Shown piece after piece: positions 23,490 to 34,700 of a stretch of DNA of 64,000 bases. A program made the position numbers and the translations under genes. Origin of the DNA: Voacanga thouarsii (taxonomy: Eukaryota > Streptophyta > Magnoliopsida > Gentianales > Apocynaceae); NCBI GenBank assembly GCA_026120185.1, contig JANUWF010001614.1:3459501-3523500 (forward strand), in the 5' to 3' direction. The notes beneath the pieces were generated by a model that was given only the letters and a program-made list of their open reading frames with translations, was not told the origin of the DNA and ran no database searches. Numbering within the stretch: position 1 is the stretch's first letter; each line of letters starts with the position of its first letter.

Positions 23490-25429
23490 CAAATAAAATT
23501 TTAGAAAATAATAATAAAGCCTTTCATATAAATATTCATAATAGGTAAAATATTAATTTTGTAAGTCTCATATTTATAAATACTATTAAAATTTATTTAT
23601 TGTCTTTTAATCAAAACCTATTAAAATTTATTTACAACTAATTTTAGTTACCAATTATTTTTCAACAATTAATTATCAATAGATTATTATTTTAAATAAT
23701 TACATCTAGGTCCTAGGACCCTTTTTCAAATAAACTATAATTTATTTTTAGCAAGATTTAAACCTTCAACTTATAGTACCTATTTTCCAAACCCTAATTA
23801 TTTTAATATCAAGCTAGAATTATTTTATAAACCCTTTTTTATTTGTTACCTAGCCTTAAAGCTTGGGACACTAAGGACATGATAGTAGTAGGTTGAGCTA
23901 ATTTTATTTGTGAAAGTAAATCTTTAGCTTGAGTTTGATTATAGCTCATGTTTACCCCAGGCGAGGTTAGGTCGGCTGTTGGAAACCTTTGTTTTGAGCA
24001 AGGATCAAGTAAGCTCTTGCATAAAACCTGTTTATGAAAAATGTTTATTATGGCAAGCCAAATGTAGAGTGCATAGACACTCATTTCTGTAAAGGCAATT
24101 GAGGATTGTCCTCCTTTCCATTTCAGTCAAACAAATTATTTGAAAATCAATTAACAGATTTACACAAATATTAAAACTCTTCCTAAAACTGATTTTGACA
24201 AAGATTTTGAAAATCCTTAATTTCCATTTTCAAGTGGAACTATGTTTTATTCATTTTTTCCTCAAGTGGGATAAGTTACGTTGAGTACTCAATAAGGGTA
24301 GGCTAGTAGTACTAGTTTTGAAGAGCAAGAGTGAGTCTTTTGGCAGGAGGCCACCTCAAGAAGATGAACTCAACTTAGAGAAACATCAGTACTACTTAGT
24401 CATGCCGGTCCGAGTTAGTAGTTTTCAGTCATGTGGACTGTGTGTTGCCGGAGTAGACAACTGGTTTTTGTTTAGGTGTAGAGAAGGAGGAGAATCTTAC
24501 CTGGTAGGCCGATCACCTACCTGTTGTTAGTCTGCACAAAGTATGGCATTCTGACCGACAGTATGCCCAACGTGTGGTATATTGACCATGTGGACATGGG
24601 GCCCAACGTCTGGTAACCCATGACCACCATTTTTGAGTGATTGATTTTATTGAATGTGTATAGTTGGAAAAGCCAAAACACCACTCTAGTTTTTTACTAT
24701 TGTTTATTTCTTGCCAATATTTCTCTTATGAAGATTTTACACTTTACATCCACGAACTGTTTTCACTGGACACTCAAAGCACACACGAACTTACTAAGAT
24801 TTTTATCTCATCACCCTTGTTACCATGATTTCAGGTATCTTGCTGTGGGAATGAGTAGCTAGTTGTTTCTTGCCTTGGAAGATATTCTATTAATTATTTT
24901 ATGTAATGCTTTGAGAGTTGAGAGTGAATGATTTTATTTTGGACTTGTTCATGAATTTTTGGGTTGTAATAAGCTTTTGATTTCAAAGTATTGATTTATT
25001 TTTTATTGTGTGACCCCTTGTCCTTTGGACGGGGCGGCATCCCCGGCCTTGTTGGGCCTAGGTAGTGGGGTGTTACAAAGCATCCATATGTTAACTTTAA
25101 GTATCTCAATACTCACGGATATGAGAACCACCGCCTGATCAAATCAGGAAGTCTAACACATGTTAGTCTTAACGCATTAACGATGTCCTATCTCATTAAT
25201 ACTACGACTAGGGACTATTTAAGTACTGACACTATACATTGTAGTAGGAACCTCATATCATGATATCTATCATGATTTCCTTAATACAGTGTTGTACTAG
25301 AGACTTTATTGAACAGTTATATTACTTAAAGTAAACAAAAAAAACTGTAAGATAAATAATGCCTTTAATTAAAATAAAATGTGTCATATACAATGTACAA
25401 GTGATTGCCTCTAGAGCACAACACTAACA

Positions 25430-26463
25430 AACTCCCACTTGCACTAAAGCCAATCATTCATGTATCTAATACCGAATGACTAAACATGAAAATCATATTT
25501 CCTTTGGGATAGTGCATTTGTAAGTGGGTCAGTTATATTCTCATCCATGGGAACTCTCTCTATCTTTACATCATTCCTATCTATGATCTCTTGGATCAAA
25601 TAATAGCGTCAGAATACGTACAATAGTCTCTTGTTTGGAACCTTTCAAACTTATTGCCCCTCCGCACAATGTAAACACATAGCCAGATTGTGATTTGAAA
25701 TCATCTTTGTCAAATTATAAACTGGCATCAGTATACCCGTTTATTTTCAAATCACCTTCTTCATATACTAAGAACATATCCTTAGTCCTTCGTAAATACT
25801 TAAGAATGTTCTTTACAGCCGCCCAATGACCCTCACTAGGGTCAGATTGGTATCTGCTCATCAAACTGAGAGCACAAGATACACCAGACCTAGTACATAT
25901 CATAGCGTACATGATAGATCCAACTGCAAAGGCATATTGAATCTTACTCATGTGATCCCTTTCAACTTGTGTTTTGGGAAACATCGACTTTGAAAGGCTT
26001 ACACCATGTAACATGGGTAAGAATCCCTTTTTGGATTGATTCATGCTAAACCTCTTTAGCACTTTATCTATGTATGTAGACTGCGAAAGACCTAGCAATC
26101 TTTTGGATCTATCTCTATAGATCCTTATTCTGAGAATATAGGTTGCTTCTCCAATGTCTTTCATGGAGAATTATTTGGACAACCAAACTTTAACTATTTG
26201 CAAGACAAGTATATCGTTTTCTATTAGCAATATGTCATCTACATAAAGCAGTAAGAAAATGATTGCACTCCCACTAACTTTCTTGTATACACAAGGCTCG
26301 ATTCATGTTTTGAATGAAACCAAACGCTTTGATTGTTTCATCAAAACCGATGTTCCAACTCCTAGAGGCTTGCTTAAGTCCAAAAATGGACCTTTGTAAC
26401 TTGCACACCTTTGTGCAATCACTGGATATGAAACCCTCAGGTTGTGTCATATACACTTCCTCA
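25430..26463 (-). pseudogene. pol: copia pol 3' part: RT and RNase H (minus strand)
   Basis: Read on the minus strand from the CACTA insertion at 26463, the sequence gives the RT block YMTQPEGFISSD...VCKLQRSIFGLKQASRSWN (26456-26330) and an intact catalytic box LLYVDDILLI near 26220-26250. Then come ATYILRIRIYRDRSKRLLGLSQ, SIMYAMICTRSGVSCALSLMSRY and the RNase H segment INGYTDASL (about 25715). Remaining RNase H and a PPT (GTGCAAGTGGGAGTTTG, 25430-25446) lead into the LTR at 25429. Stops and a frameshift near 26170-26270 inactivate it. It is continued upstream by 36270-36469 and 45355-46930 once the two insertions are removed. Confidence 0.85.
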
Positions 26464-27065
26464 CATTACAGGAAGAGTGACCTTTAGTGACAACGTAATA
26501 TTGTCACAAAATCCAGAAATGCTGTCACTAAAGACATTTAGTGACAAAAAAATTGTTGTCACTTTAATATCACTAAATTTATATCGCTAAAGGTATAGAG
26601 TGACAACAACTTATTCTTGTCACTAAATGTTGACTTTTAGTGACAATATTCCGGTTGTCACAATGTAATCAACTATTAGTGACAACATTTCTGCGTCACT
26701 AATTTGTTTCAAAGATCATCACTTTTACCAATATATTGTCACTAATTGGCAACGCATTAGTGACAACAAACGCCTTGTCACTAATTGGCCATTCATTAGT
26801 GACAATATACGCCTCTACAGGAAAAAACTTCATTAGTGACAACGAAAAGTTGTCAATAAATATCAAATTGTTGTCACTAATCCCATTTAGTGAAAACAAT
26901 AATTTGTCAATGTTGTCACTAAATCACTATCGCTAAAGAGGGTGAGTGACAACAACTGAATCTTGTCACTAAAGGTGAGTCTTCAATGACAAGAAATTGT
27001 TGTCACTAATGCCTCTAAACAATAGTGACAACAAAAGTTATCACTATTTTGCTATGGCTATTATC
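26464..27065. repeat. Left subterminal repeat region of the CACTA element
   Basis: More than fifteen copies of TTAGTGACAAC or its complement occur, for example at about 26482, 26636, 26756, 26872, 26963 and 26999, many as inverted pairs. These are the candidate transposase-binding sites. Small ORFs here are by-products of the repeat. Confidence 0.85.
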
Positions 27066-27382
27066 ACTATTTGTCCAATTGGACAATTTTTCTTATTTTT
27101 CTTCCCCCCTATTCTCTTGCACACGCGGGCGCGCACACACAGAGAAGCAAAAGTTTTAGTAGACCAATCTTTTGAACAGTTTATGTTAGCTGACAAAGAT
27201 TTTGCAGCAAAATAAAAGGCTACCGTGCAAACTGTGATACTGAAGAATTCGAATATTAGCTACACAATTATGACAAAAAATACCAGAGAAAATGGCAAGA
27301 AAATTTAAAGGGAAAAGAGAACCACAAAGGAAGAGTGAGATGCTTAATACAAAAGCCTAAAGCTAAAAATTAGAATCCGGGG
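27066..27382. other. CACTA internal sequence left of the VPS29 fragment
   Basis: Non-repetitive AT-rich sequence with a short CACACGCGGGCGCGCACACACA stretch (27119-27140). No gene recognised. The phrase TTTGCTATGGCTATT...GTCCAATTG at 27045-27083 reappears at 28130-28170, indicating an internal duplication. Confidence 0.4.
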
Positions 27383-27691
27383 TCAATGAGCAGAATGCGC
27401 TGAAGTTGTGCTTGTCTTCTTAAAGTCTATCTTATCAACCTTCACCTCTCCATCAATGAGTTCATAAACATAAACAACCACACGAAGGCCATCAATATCC
27501 ATCAGGACGAAACTTGGGTTCACGTCATAGGTGATGCTGCTATATGCACCCGTGGCAGACCTGGGATTTATAACAACTCAAGCCTCATGCTTATAGGCCT
27601 TGAATTGGTGAGTCTGACCACTAACTAGAATATCCACATCTAGCTGTCTCTGAAGCATGGCTAGAGAATCAAGATCTCCCCAAGGAACAAC
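27383..27691 (-). pseudogene. VPS29: Captured last exon of VPS29 (retromer subunit)
   Basis: VPS29 is a metallophosphoesterase-fold scaffold of the retromer complex, which recycles cargo receptors from endosomes. The minus-strand frame begins at an acceptor-like site (AAAG at 27692) with [17 protein letters not shown], then [19 protein letters not shown], a stop (TGA 27578-27580), VVINPRSATGAYSSI, NPSFVLMDIDGLRVVVYVYE and LIDGEVKVDKIDFKK, ending at a natural stop (27383-27385). This corresponds to roughly the C-terminal half of plant VPS29. Inactivating or divergent changes are the internal stop where a Gly-Gly pair is expected, Gln in the usual GHTH motif, and Arg for Gly in NPGSAT. The upstream exons are absent in the neighbourhood, so this is a fragment carried by the CACTA element, not a gene. 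Confidence 0.88.
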
Positions 27692-28550
27692 CTTTAGAAT
27701 GTGAAAGATTAGAAATTTAATCAGTAAAAAGCACATTTAAAAAATAAAATTAAAAAAAGAGCAAGGTACAATAAAGCCTTCTGATAAATGATGTGCAACC
27801 CATGGTTATGACATTTGAAAGGTTTATATACGCATTAAAAGGGATAACTGAAAGGCGTTCCTCCATGCTCTGCTCTCCTAGTATTGCAACCACCATGGAA
27901 GAGAGTGAAGGATGGAGGAGAAAGAAAAGCAGTATGCTAGGCTGATAATGATATCAGATCTTCATAATGTGCATAGGATCAAAGTAAACTATAATGCAGA
28001 ATGCACAATAAAAATGATTAGGAGACTAAGAAAAAGCATATCCAAACAGTATTGCTACAATGGCAACAAAAGGAAACCTTGCCTGGTGTTCGTGGCATAA
28101 ACCAAGCTTAAACTGTCCAATTGTAAGTGTTTTTGCTATGGCTATTGTCACTATTTTTGTCCAATTGTGAAAGAACAAGCATCAATGGCAACAAAATAGA
28201 AGCAGAGGAAAAACAATACTAACTATAAGTACATTAACTTGCCATTACCATGTTTCATGTTTCCTTCTTGTCTTCGATTGCATTATAGCCTCATGCTACC
28301 TTGTTCAATTCCTCAATCAAGTGATAGGTACTGATTTTTATATCAACTTTTAATGTTTGGATTAAATTAGTTCCATTTGCTCATGTACAGTAGATAATTA
28401 TTCCATTTAATATTCCAATCGGCTAGTTTCAATACCGGAGTCTCTGTTGAGATCAATGTACTGATAAATGATGTGCAATCATCCATCTCAGAAGATGAAA
28501 AGCATTTAACTAAAACAAAATAAGGAAAACTGGTTTATGTAAACATACAC
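27692..28550. other. CACTA internal sequence between captured fragments
   Basis: No domain-bearing ORF. It contains the second copy of the CTATGGCTATT block (28135-28170) and two copies of GATAAATGATGTGCAA (27783 and 28462), so part of it arose by local duplication. Part may be VPS29 or thioesterase intron sequence. Confidence 0.35.
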
Positions 28551-28692
28551 CAACATATACAGCATCCAAGTAGGAAACATTGATCTCAACAGAGACTTCG
28601 GTACTAGGGACTCCAACCGTGAAAACAATAGCTGACCCCACCAAATCCACGAGCGTAGCCATTGCTCCACCGTGCAGTGAAGTTCCCATATT
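28551..28692 (-). pseudogene. Captured exon of an acyl-CoA thioesterase (hotdog fold, ACOT13-like)
   Basis: On the minus strand, after an acceptor-like AG (28693-28694), the frame reads NMGTSLHGGAMATLVDLVGS, then AIVFTVGVPSTEVSVEI and NVSYLDAVYVG, followed by a donor-like GTGTATG (28544-28550). HGG followed by an A-xx-L-D helix is the signature of the PaaI/4HBT hotdog thioesterases, and the flanking text closely resembles plant acyl-CoA thioesterase 13. These enzymes hydrolyse acyl-CoA to free acid and CoA. Reading frame and both splice borders look preserved, which suggests capture as genomic DNA including introns. The remainder of the gene is partial (see 28779-28850). Confidence 0.82.
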
Positions 28693-28778
28693 CTTTTTAA
28701 AAAAATAAATAAATACCAATCCAATTGCTAGTTTTCAAGAATTGAATTCACTGAAACAATTTTAAGTGAAGAATTTAC

Positions 28779-28850
28779 CAGTAATAGAGGAGGAACAGTG
28801 AGGGAGCATACAACCCGACCGGGTACTTTAAACACTCTCCTGTATTTTAT
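28779..28850 (-). pseudogene. Captured upstream exon of the same thioesterase
   Basis: The minus strand reads RVFKVPGRVVCSLTVPPLLL and then a donor-like GTAAATTC (28771-28778). In plant thioesterases the matching segment, GRVVCSxxVPPRLLN, immediately precedes the HGG exon, so 28693-28778 is a retained intron. The 5' border is unclear; a related phrase (ACTTTAAACACTCTCC) is repeated at 28905-28920, pointing to local duplication. The first exon of the gene is not recognised with confidence. Confidence 0.65.
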
Positions 28851-29334
28851 GTATACGTGCAGATGAAACAAAACAAAGAAATTGGAAATAGAATCAAGTT
28901 GGATACTTTAAACACTCTCCATATATTAAAGCCAGAACACATAAAAGATATAAGATTGCATAACACACATACATAAATATTTCAAACACAATATTGAGTG
29001 AAAATTAAGCAAAACCTTGCAATAGTAACCAAATTAATGCTGAAGTCAAGTAATCTGCAAAATAGAAAAAATCCTTCAAAGATTTTTTTTTTTTTTTTTT
29101 TTTTTTGAATTTTCGAAACCCTTCTACTAGGAAATAACACTAAACCCAGAGAACATCAAGCCTCAACCAACAAATTCCCAAGCAAAATAGCAATTCACCA
29201 ACTGATGTACAAGTAGAAAGCAAAAACACAAATAGCAATTCACCAACTGCACAGCACTTACCACCGGGTGTTTGCCATTTTCTAATGGATCTTTGAGCCG
29301 CAACCAATGCAGCAGTGGAGAAAAGCAATAAGAA
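28851..29334. other. CACTA internal sequence with poly(T) and short duplications
   Basis: It contains a 24-base poly(T) run (29083-29106) and a directly repeated AGCAATTCACCAACTG (29188 and 29233). A minus-strand phrase KDPLENGKHPVV (about 29260-29295) may be a coding remnant of unknown origin. No gene can be assigned. Confidence 0.35.
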
Positions 29335-30125
29335 AGTAACCCGCGGCAGGGGTCGGCTCTGCGGGGGCGAAGGCCACGGGGTGGAGGCTGGAGGCGGGAG
29401 GGGGGGCCGCGGGGTGGAGGCTGGAGGTGGGGGCCGCGGGGTGGGGGAAGGGAGAAAGGGGCGGGGGGCTGCGGCAGGGGCGGCTCTGCGGGGGCAGGGG
29501 GCGGAGGCGGGAGGGCCACGACAGGGGTCGGCTCGCGGGGGCAGGGGTCGGAGGCGGGAGGGCCACGACAGGGGTCGGCTCGCGGGGGCAGGGGGCGGAG
29601 GCGGGAGGGCCACGACAGGGGTCGGCTCGCGGGGGCAGGGGTCGGAGGCGGGAGGCAGCTCGCGGGGTGGGGGGAAAAGAGAAGGGGGCGGGGGGCGTGG
29701 TCAGATGTCGACAGAAGTGGGGGGCGCCCGAGCAAGGAGCGGTAGGAGGGGGAAGGGGCTGCGGGGAGGGGGAGAGGGGGTGGGGGAGGGGGCTGCGGGG
29801 GTAGGGGGCGAGCAGCGGGAAGGGGCGAGAGGCGGGGGGAGGGGGCTGCGGGGGGCGGGGCGGGTGGGGTGGGGGGCACGATGGAGAAGGGCGGCGGGAG
29901 GGAGAGGGCCAGATCTGGGGTTGGGGAAGTGGGGAGGCGGGCAGGGGGGCAGATCTGGGGGTGGGGAGGCGAGCAGGGGGCTGGCAGCAGGGGTGGCCGG
30001 CAGCATGGAGATGGGGGAAGGAGCGGGGGGGTGTGCAGGCTGGGGGCCAGATCTGGGGTTGGGGGCGGGGAGGCGGGCAGCAGGGAGATGGGGAAAGGGG
30101 CAGGGGGATGCGCGGGCGGTTGAAG
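29335..30125. repeat. GC-rich, purine-skewed block inside the CACTA element
   Basis: About 0.8 kb with very high GC in an otherwise AT-rich window. The plus strand is almost all G with some A and C (GGGGGCGGGG-type runs); the minus strand therefore reads Pro/Ala/Arg-rich in all frames. Several long overlapping ORFs (up to 331 codons) arise only because stop codons are rare in such sequence. It could derive from the GC-rich 5' end of a captured gene expanded by slippage, or be a pure minisatellite. Many runs of four or more G make G-quadruplex formation likely. Confidence 0.8.
29507..29647. repeat. 47-bp minisatellite, three consecutive units
   Basis: Units begin GCGGGAGGGCCACGACAGGG at 29507, 29554 and 29601, and a fourth partial begins at 29648. 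The copies are identical apart from a T/G difference. Because 47 is not a multiple of three, the reading frame cycles and the unit is open in all three frames. Confidence 0.9.
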
Positions 30126-30639
30126 AAGTAAGAAGAAGGAGGAAGAAGCACAGTACAAGAAAGGTGTTGGTGGAGAAGAAGAGGGAGAGGGAAGGCAGAA
30201 GAAGGCACACAGGGAGCGTCGGGACGGATAAAGCGAAAAATGTCAAAAATATCAAAACTAAACAATTATTATCTAATAGTACACAATTATTGCTATAAAT
30301 GTCGAAAATAATTGTTATCCAATAATATGAAACCATTGATATAAACGTCAAAGTTTTTAATTAATGAATTAATTTAAAAAATTATTAGACAAAGTATAAT
30401 AGAAAATATAAATTAATATATAAGAATAATTAATAATAATTAAAAAAATACTAAAAATAATGTCGATGAGAATTGAAATATTAGGAGAGAAGAATGACGA
30501 AAATACAAGATAAAATATGGGATTAAAAATAAAAATCAAGCTCCCGACGAGGATTGAATTCGGAAACTTTGGCAACCTCAATTGTGTGCACTATATAGGT
30601 TATAGGGATAGATAGTCAAGAATTCACATAATATATATA

Positions 30640-30680
<41 letters not shown>

Positions 30681-30750
30681 TTTAAACATAGTTAAATTAA
30701 AAAAGAAATACTATTAAAATATATTCAGAATACTTTTGTAAAAATTAAAT
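30126..30750. other. AT-rich sequence after the GC block
   Basis: No coding or structural gene recognised. It includes a (TA)n tract (about 30640-30680) and AT-rich sequence that gives only low-complexity hydrophobic ORFs. Confidence 0.4.
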
Positions 30751-30774
30751 ATAAGATAATAAATTTTAATAACA

Positions 30775-31205
30775 TACATACATACATACATACATACATT
30801 CATTTTAAAGACTACAAATATTTTAAGAAGAAAAGAATATATATGAAAACTATAATTTTACCATAATTTTTTAATGCATATGTAACACACACACACACAC
30901 ATCTAACATACATACACACACACATCTAACATACATACATACATACATACAAATATTTTAAAAACTACAAATATTTTAAGAAGAAAAGAATATATATGAA
31001 AACTATAATTTTACCATAATTTTTTAATGCATATAATACACACACACATCTAACATACATACATACATACATACATACATACATACATACATACATACAT
31101 ACATACATACATACATACATACATACATACATACATACATACATACATACATACATACATACATACATACATACATACATACATACATACATACATACAT
31201 ACATA
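30775..31205. repeat. (CATA)n tetranucleotide repeat with duplicated flank
   Basis: The main tract of about 38 CATA units runs 31053-31204; shorter tracts are at 30775-30799 and 30940-30952. A block starting ACTACAAATATTTTAAGAAG occurs at 30811 and again at 30964 (153 bp apart), followed each time by (AC)n and (CATA)n. The minus-strand Met-Tyr-Val-Cys repeat ORFs are artefacts of this tract. Confidence 0.92.
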
Positions 31206-31700
31206 ACAAAAGCAACAAAGGAAAAAGAAAATGTAATAATCAAGAGATAGGATACTCTACTAGGTATATTATGTAATAATTATTTAAATTTAACATAAAT
31301 GATAACGAAATATATAGATAGAATGTCTACATATATAATTAAATGTAATAATTAAGAGATAGGATACTATACCTAGGTATATATGTACGCACACATATGT
31401 ATGTTCGTAATTAAAAAATTATTTATGTTACATAATTATTAATCTAATACTCACAAACTAATAAAGATATATTATATTGCACATAAACAATATATATACA
31501 TATATCTTAGAATAACTAATTATAATAATTAAAATGAATTTCAAACTCTTTAATATCAATATATGAAAACTTAAGATGTAAACTTTTGTATTTATAAAGT
31601 TAAACTAAGTTTAGTGACCAAATTTATGTACCTCCATTTTCGATACAACTATATCGATATTTATCAATACATATCTTTTAAAACCCCACTACCTATGAAC
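31206..31700. other. AT-rich spacer before the tandem array
   Basis: Very AT-rich with short repeated phrases such as AAGAGATAGGATACTAT (31241 and 31353). No gene seen. Confidence 0.4.
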
Positions 31701-34700
31701 CCTAGCATGGGTCTTTGTAAATGCCTTAGATTTTCAGTATCTTTGTAGATATTTTGTAGGACTATGTGTAAAAGCATACCCGATTATCTTTAAATTTTGT
31801 CATAACTCTTTTTCTAGTAATTTAAACAAATCTAACAGTTGGATCATTAATTTAAACTGCCTGTCATTGTAAATGCCTTAGGTTTTCGGTATTTTTGTAG
31901 ATATATTTTGTAGGACTACGTGTAAAAGTACACCCGATTATCTTTATATTTTGTCATAACACTTTTCCTAGTAATTTAAAGAAATCTAATGGTCGGATCA
32001 ATAATTTAAACTCCCTGTCTTTGTAAATACCTTAGGTTTTCGGTCTTTTTGTAGACATTTGTTGGATTGCATGCCAAAATATGTCCGAATAACTTCAAAT
32101 TTGTCCATAACACTTTTCTTAGCAATTTAAACAAATCAAACGGTCGGATCAATAATTTAAACTGCCTGTCTTTGTAAATACCTTAGATTTTCGGTCTTTT
32201 TGTAGACATTTGTTGGATTGCATGCTAAAATATATCCGATTAACTTCAAATTTGTCCATAACACTTTTCTTAGCAATTTAAACAAATCTAACGGTCAGAT
32301 CATTAATTGAAAGTTCATATCTTTGTAAATGCCTTAGGTTTTCGGTATTTTTGTAGATATTTTGTAGGACTACGTGTAAAAGTATACCCGATTATATTTA
32401 CATATTTTAATAATACTTTTTTTTAGTAATTTAAACAAATCTAATGGTCAGGTCTTTAATTTAAACTGCCTATCTTTGTAAATGCCTTAGGTTTTCAGTC
32501 TTTTTGTAGACATTTGTAGGATTGCATGCCAAAATATATCTGATTATCTTCAAATTTGGTCATTACACTTTTTTTAGCAATTCAAATAAATCTAACGGTC
32601 GGATCATTAATTGAAAGTGCTTATCTTTGTAAATGCTTTAGGGTTTTGGTATGTTTGTAGAGATTTTACTAGATTTAACTATATATATCAAATTACCTTT
32701 AAATTTGGTTATAACACTTTTATTAATAGTTTCAACAAATCTAATGGTCGGATCGTTAATTTTCAGTGCCTCTCTTTGTAAATACTTGAGTTTTCGGTAT
32801 TTTTGTAGATATTTTGTAGGACTATGTGCAAAAATATACCCGATTATCTTTAAATTTTGTCATAACACTTTTTATAGCAATTTAAACAAATCTAACGGTC
32901 GGATCATTAATTGAAAGTTTCTATCTTTGTAAATACCTTAGGTTTTCGGTCTTTTTGTAGACATTTGTTGGATTGCATGCCAAAATATATCTGATTATCT
33001 TCAAACTTTTTCATAACACTTTTCTTAGCAATTTAAACAAATCTAATGGATGGATCATTAATTGCAAGTGCCTATCTTTGTAAATGCCTTAGGTTTTCGG
33101 TATTTTTGTAGATATTTTGTATGACTAGTGTAAAAGTATACCCGATTATCTTTATATTTTGTCATAACACTTTTTCTAGTAATTTAAAGAAATCTAACGG
33201 TCGGATCAATAATTTAAACTTCCTGTCTTTGTAAATGCCTTAGGTTTTCGGTCTTTTTGTAGACATTTGTTGGATTGCATGCCAAAATATATCCGATTAA
33301 CTTGAAATTTGTCCATAACACTTTTATTAGCAATTTAAATAAATCTAACGGTCAGATCATTAATTGAAAGTTCCTATATTTGTAAATGCCTTAAGTTTCT
33401 GGTATTTTTGCAGATATTTTGTAGGGCTACGTGTAAAAGTACACCCGATTATGTTTAAATTTTGTCATAACACTTTTTATAGTAATTTAAATAAATCTAA
33501 CGATCGGATCAATAATTTAAATTGCCTGTCTTTGTAAATGCCTTGGGTTTTCGGTCTTTTTATAGACATTTGTTGGATTGCATACCAAAGTATATCTGAT
33601 TATCTTCAAATTTGTCCATAACACTTTTCTTAGCAATTCAAACAAATTTAATGGTCGGATCATTAATTGAAAGTCCCTATCTTTGTAAATGCCTTAGGTT
33701 TTCGGTATTTTTGTAGATATTTTGTAGGACTACGTGTAAAAGTATACTCGATTATCTTTATATTTTTTCATAACACTTTTTCTAGTAATTTAAACAAATC
33801 TAATGGTCGGATGATTAATTTAAACAGCCTATCTTTGTAAATACCTTTGGTTTTCGGTCTTTTTGTAGACATTTGTTGGATTGCATGCCAAAATATATCT
33901 GATTATCTTTAAACTTGGTCATAACACTTTTCTTTGCAATTTAAACAAATCTAACGGTTGGATCACTAATTGAAAGTTCCTATTTTTGTAAATGCCTTAG
34001 GTTTTTGGTATTTTTTTAGATATTTTGTAGGACTATGTGTAAAAGTATACCCGATTATCTTTATATTTTCTCATAACACTTTTTCTAGTAATTTAAACAA
34101 ATCTAATGGTCGGATCATTAATTTAAACAGCCTGTCTTTGTAAATGCCTTAGGTTTTTGGTCTTTTTGTAGACATTTGTTGGATTGCATGCCAAAATATA
34201 TCCGATTATCTTCAAACTTGGTCATAACACTTTTCTTAGCAATTTAAACAAATCTAACGGTCGGATCATTAATTGAAAGTTCCTATCTTTGTAAATGCCT
34301 TAGGTTTTTGGTATTTTTGTAAATATTTTGTAGGACTACGTGTAAAAGTATACCCGGTTATATTTACATATTTTAATAACACTTTTTCTTGTAATTTAAA
34401 TAAATCTAATGGTCGGATCTTTAATTTAAACTGCTTGTCTTTGTAAATGCCTTAGGTTTTCGGTCTTTTTGTAGACATTTGTTAGATTGCATGCCAAAAT
34501 ATATCCGATTATCTTCAAATTTGGTCATTACACTTTTCTTAGCAATTCAAATAAATCTAACGGTCGGATCATTAATTGAAAGTGCTTATCTTTGTAAATG
34601 CATTAGGTTTTTGGTATCTTTGTAGAGATTTAACTAGAATTAACTGGATATATCAAATTACCTTTAAATTTGGTTATAACACTTTTATTAATAGTTTCAA

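Larger units (their letters stand above)
20777..25077 (+). mobile_element. Solo LTR of gypsy family A (copy A3), 4301 bp
   Basis: It starts TGTGAAACCCC and ends GGGGTGTTACA, flanked by AAGCA (20772-20776 and 25078-25082). It is the plus-strand reference copy for family A. Landmarks are a tRNA-like box pair (21030-21085), a (CT)n run (22714-22732), an (AT)n run (23453-23484), the palindrome TTGAGTACTCAA (24281-24292), three spaced GTGTGG-type motifs (24533-24625) and the CCCCTTGTCCTTTGGACGGGG block near the end. No internal region is present. Confidence 0.9.
20313..25429 (-). mobile_element. Truncated copia LTR on the minus strand, split by solo LTR A3
   Basis: On the minus strand the LTR begins TGTTAGTGTTGTGC at 25429, directly after the PPT-like GTGCAAGTGGGAGTTTG. 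It runs down to 25078, is interrupted by a family A LTR (20777-25077) and continues to about 20313, where it ends at GGTGAAAGGAG. Only the first 0.82 kb of about 1.7 kb is present. The break is fused head-on to the plus-strand copia LTR ending at 20312. This is the 3' LTR of the minus-strand copia body at 25430-46930. Confidence 0.85.

Noticed and set aside
26699..27215. ORFs in the left CACTA terminus
   Set aside because: They are made of the subterminal TTTAGTGACAAC repeat and lack conserved protein features; no transposase motif is present.
27383..27691. Functional VPS29 gene
   Set aside because: Only the last exon is present, it carries an internal stop, and it lies inside a transposon with no upstream exons.
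29163..30298. Long Pro-rich and Gly/Arg-rich ORFs of up to 331 codons on both strands
   Set aside because: They overlap in several frames, consist of low-complexity sequence, and result from the scarcity of stop codons in the G-rich block with a 47-bp repeat.
30965..31243. Met-Tyr-Val-Cys repeat ORFs on the minus strand
   Set aside because: Direct translation of the (CATA)n microsatellite; no start context or domain supports a protein.
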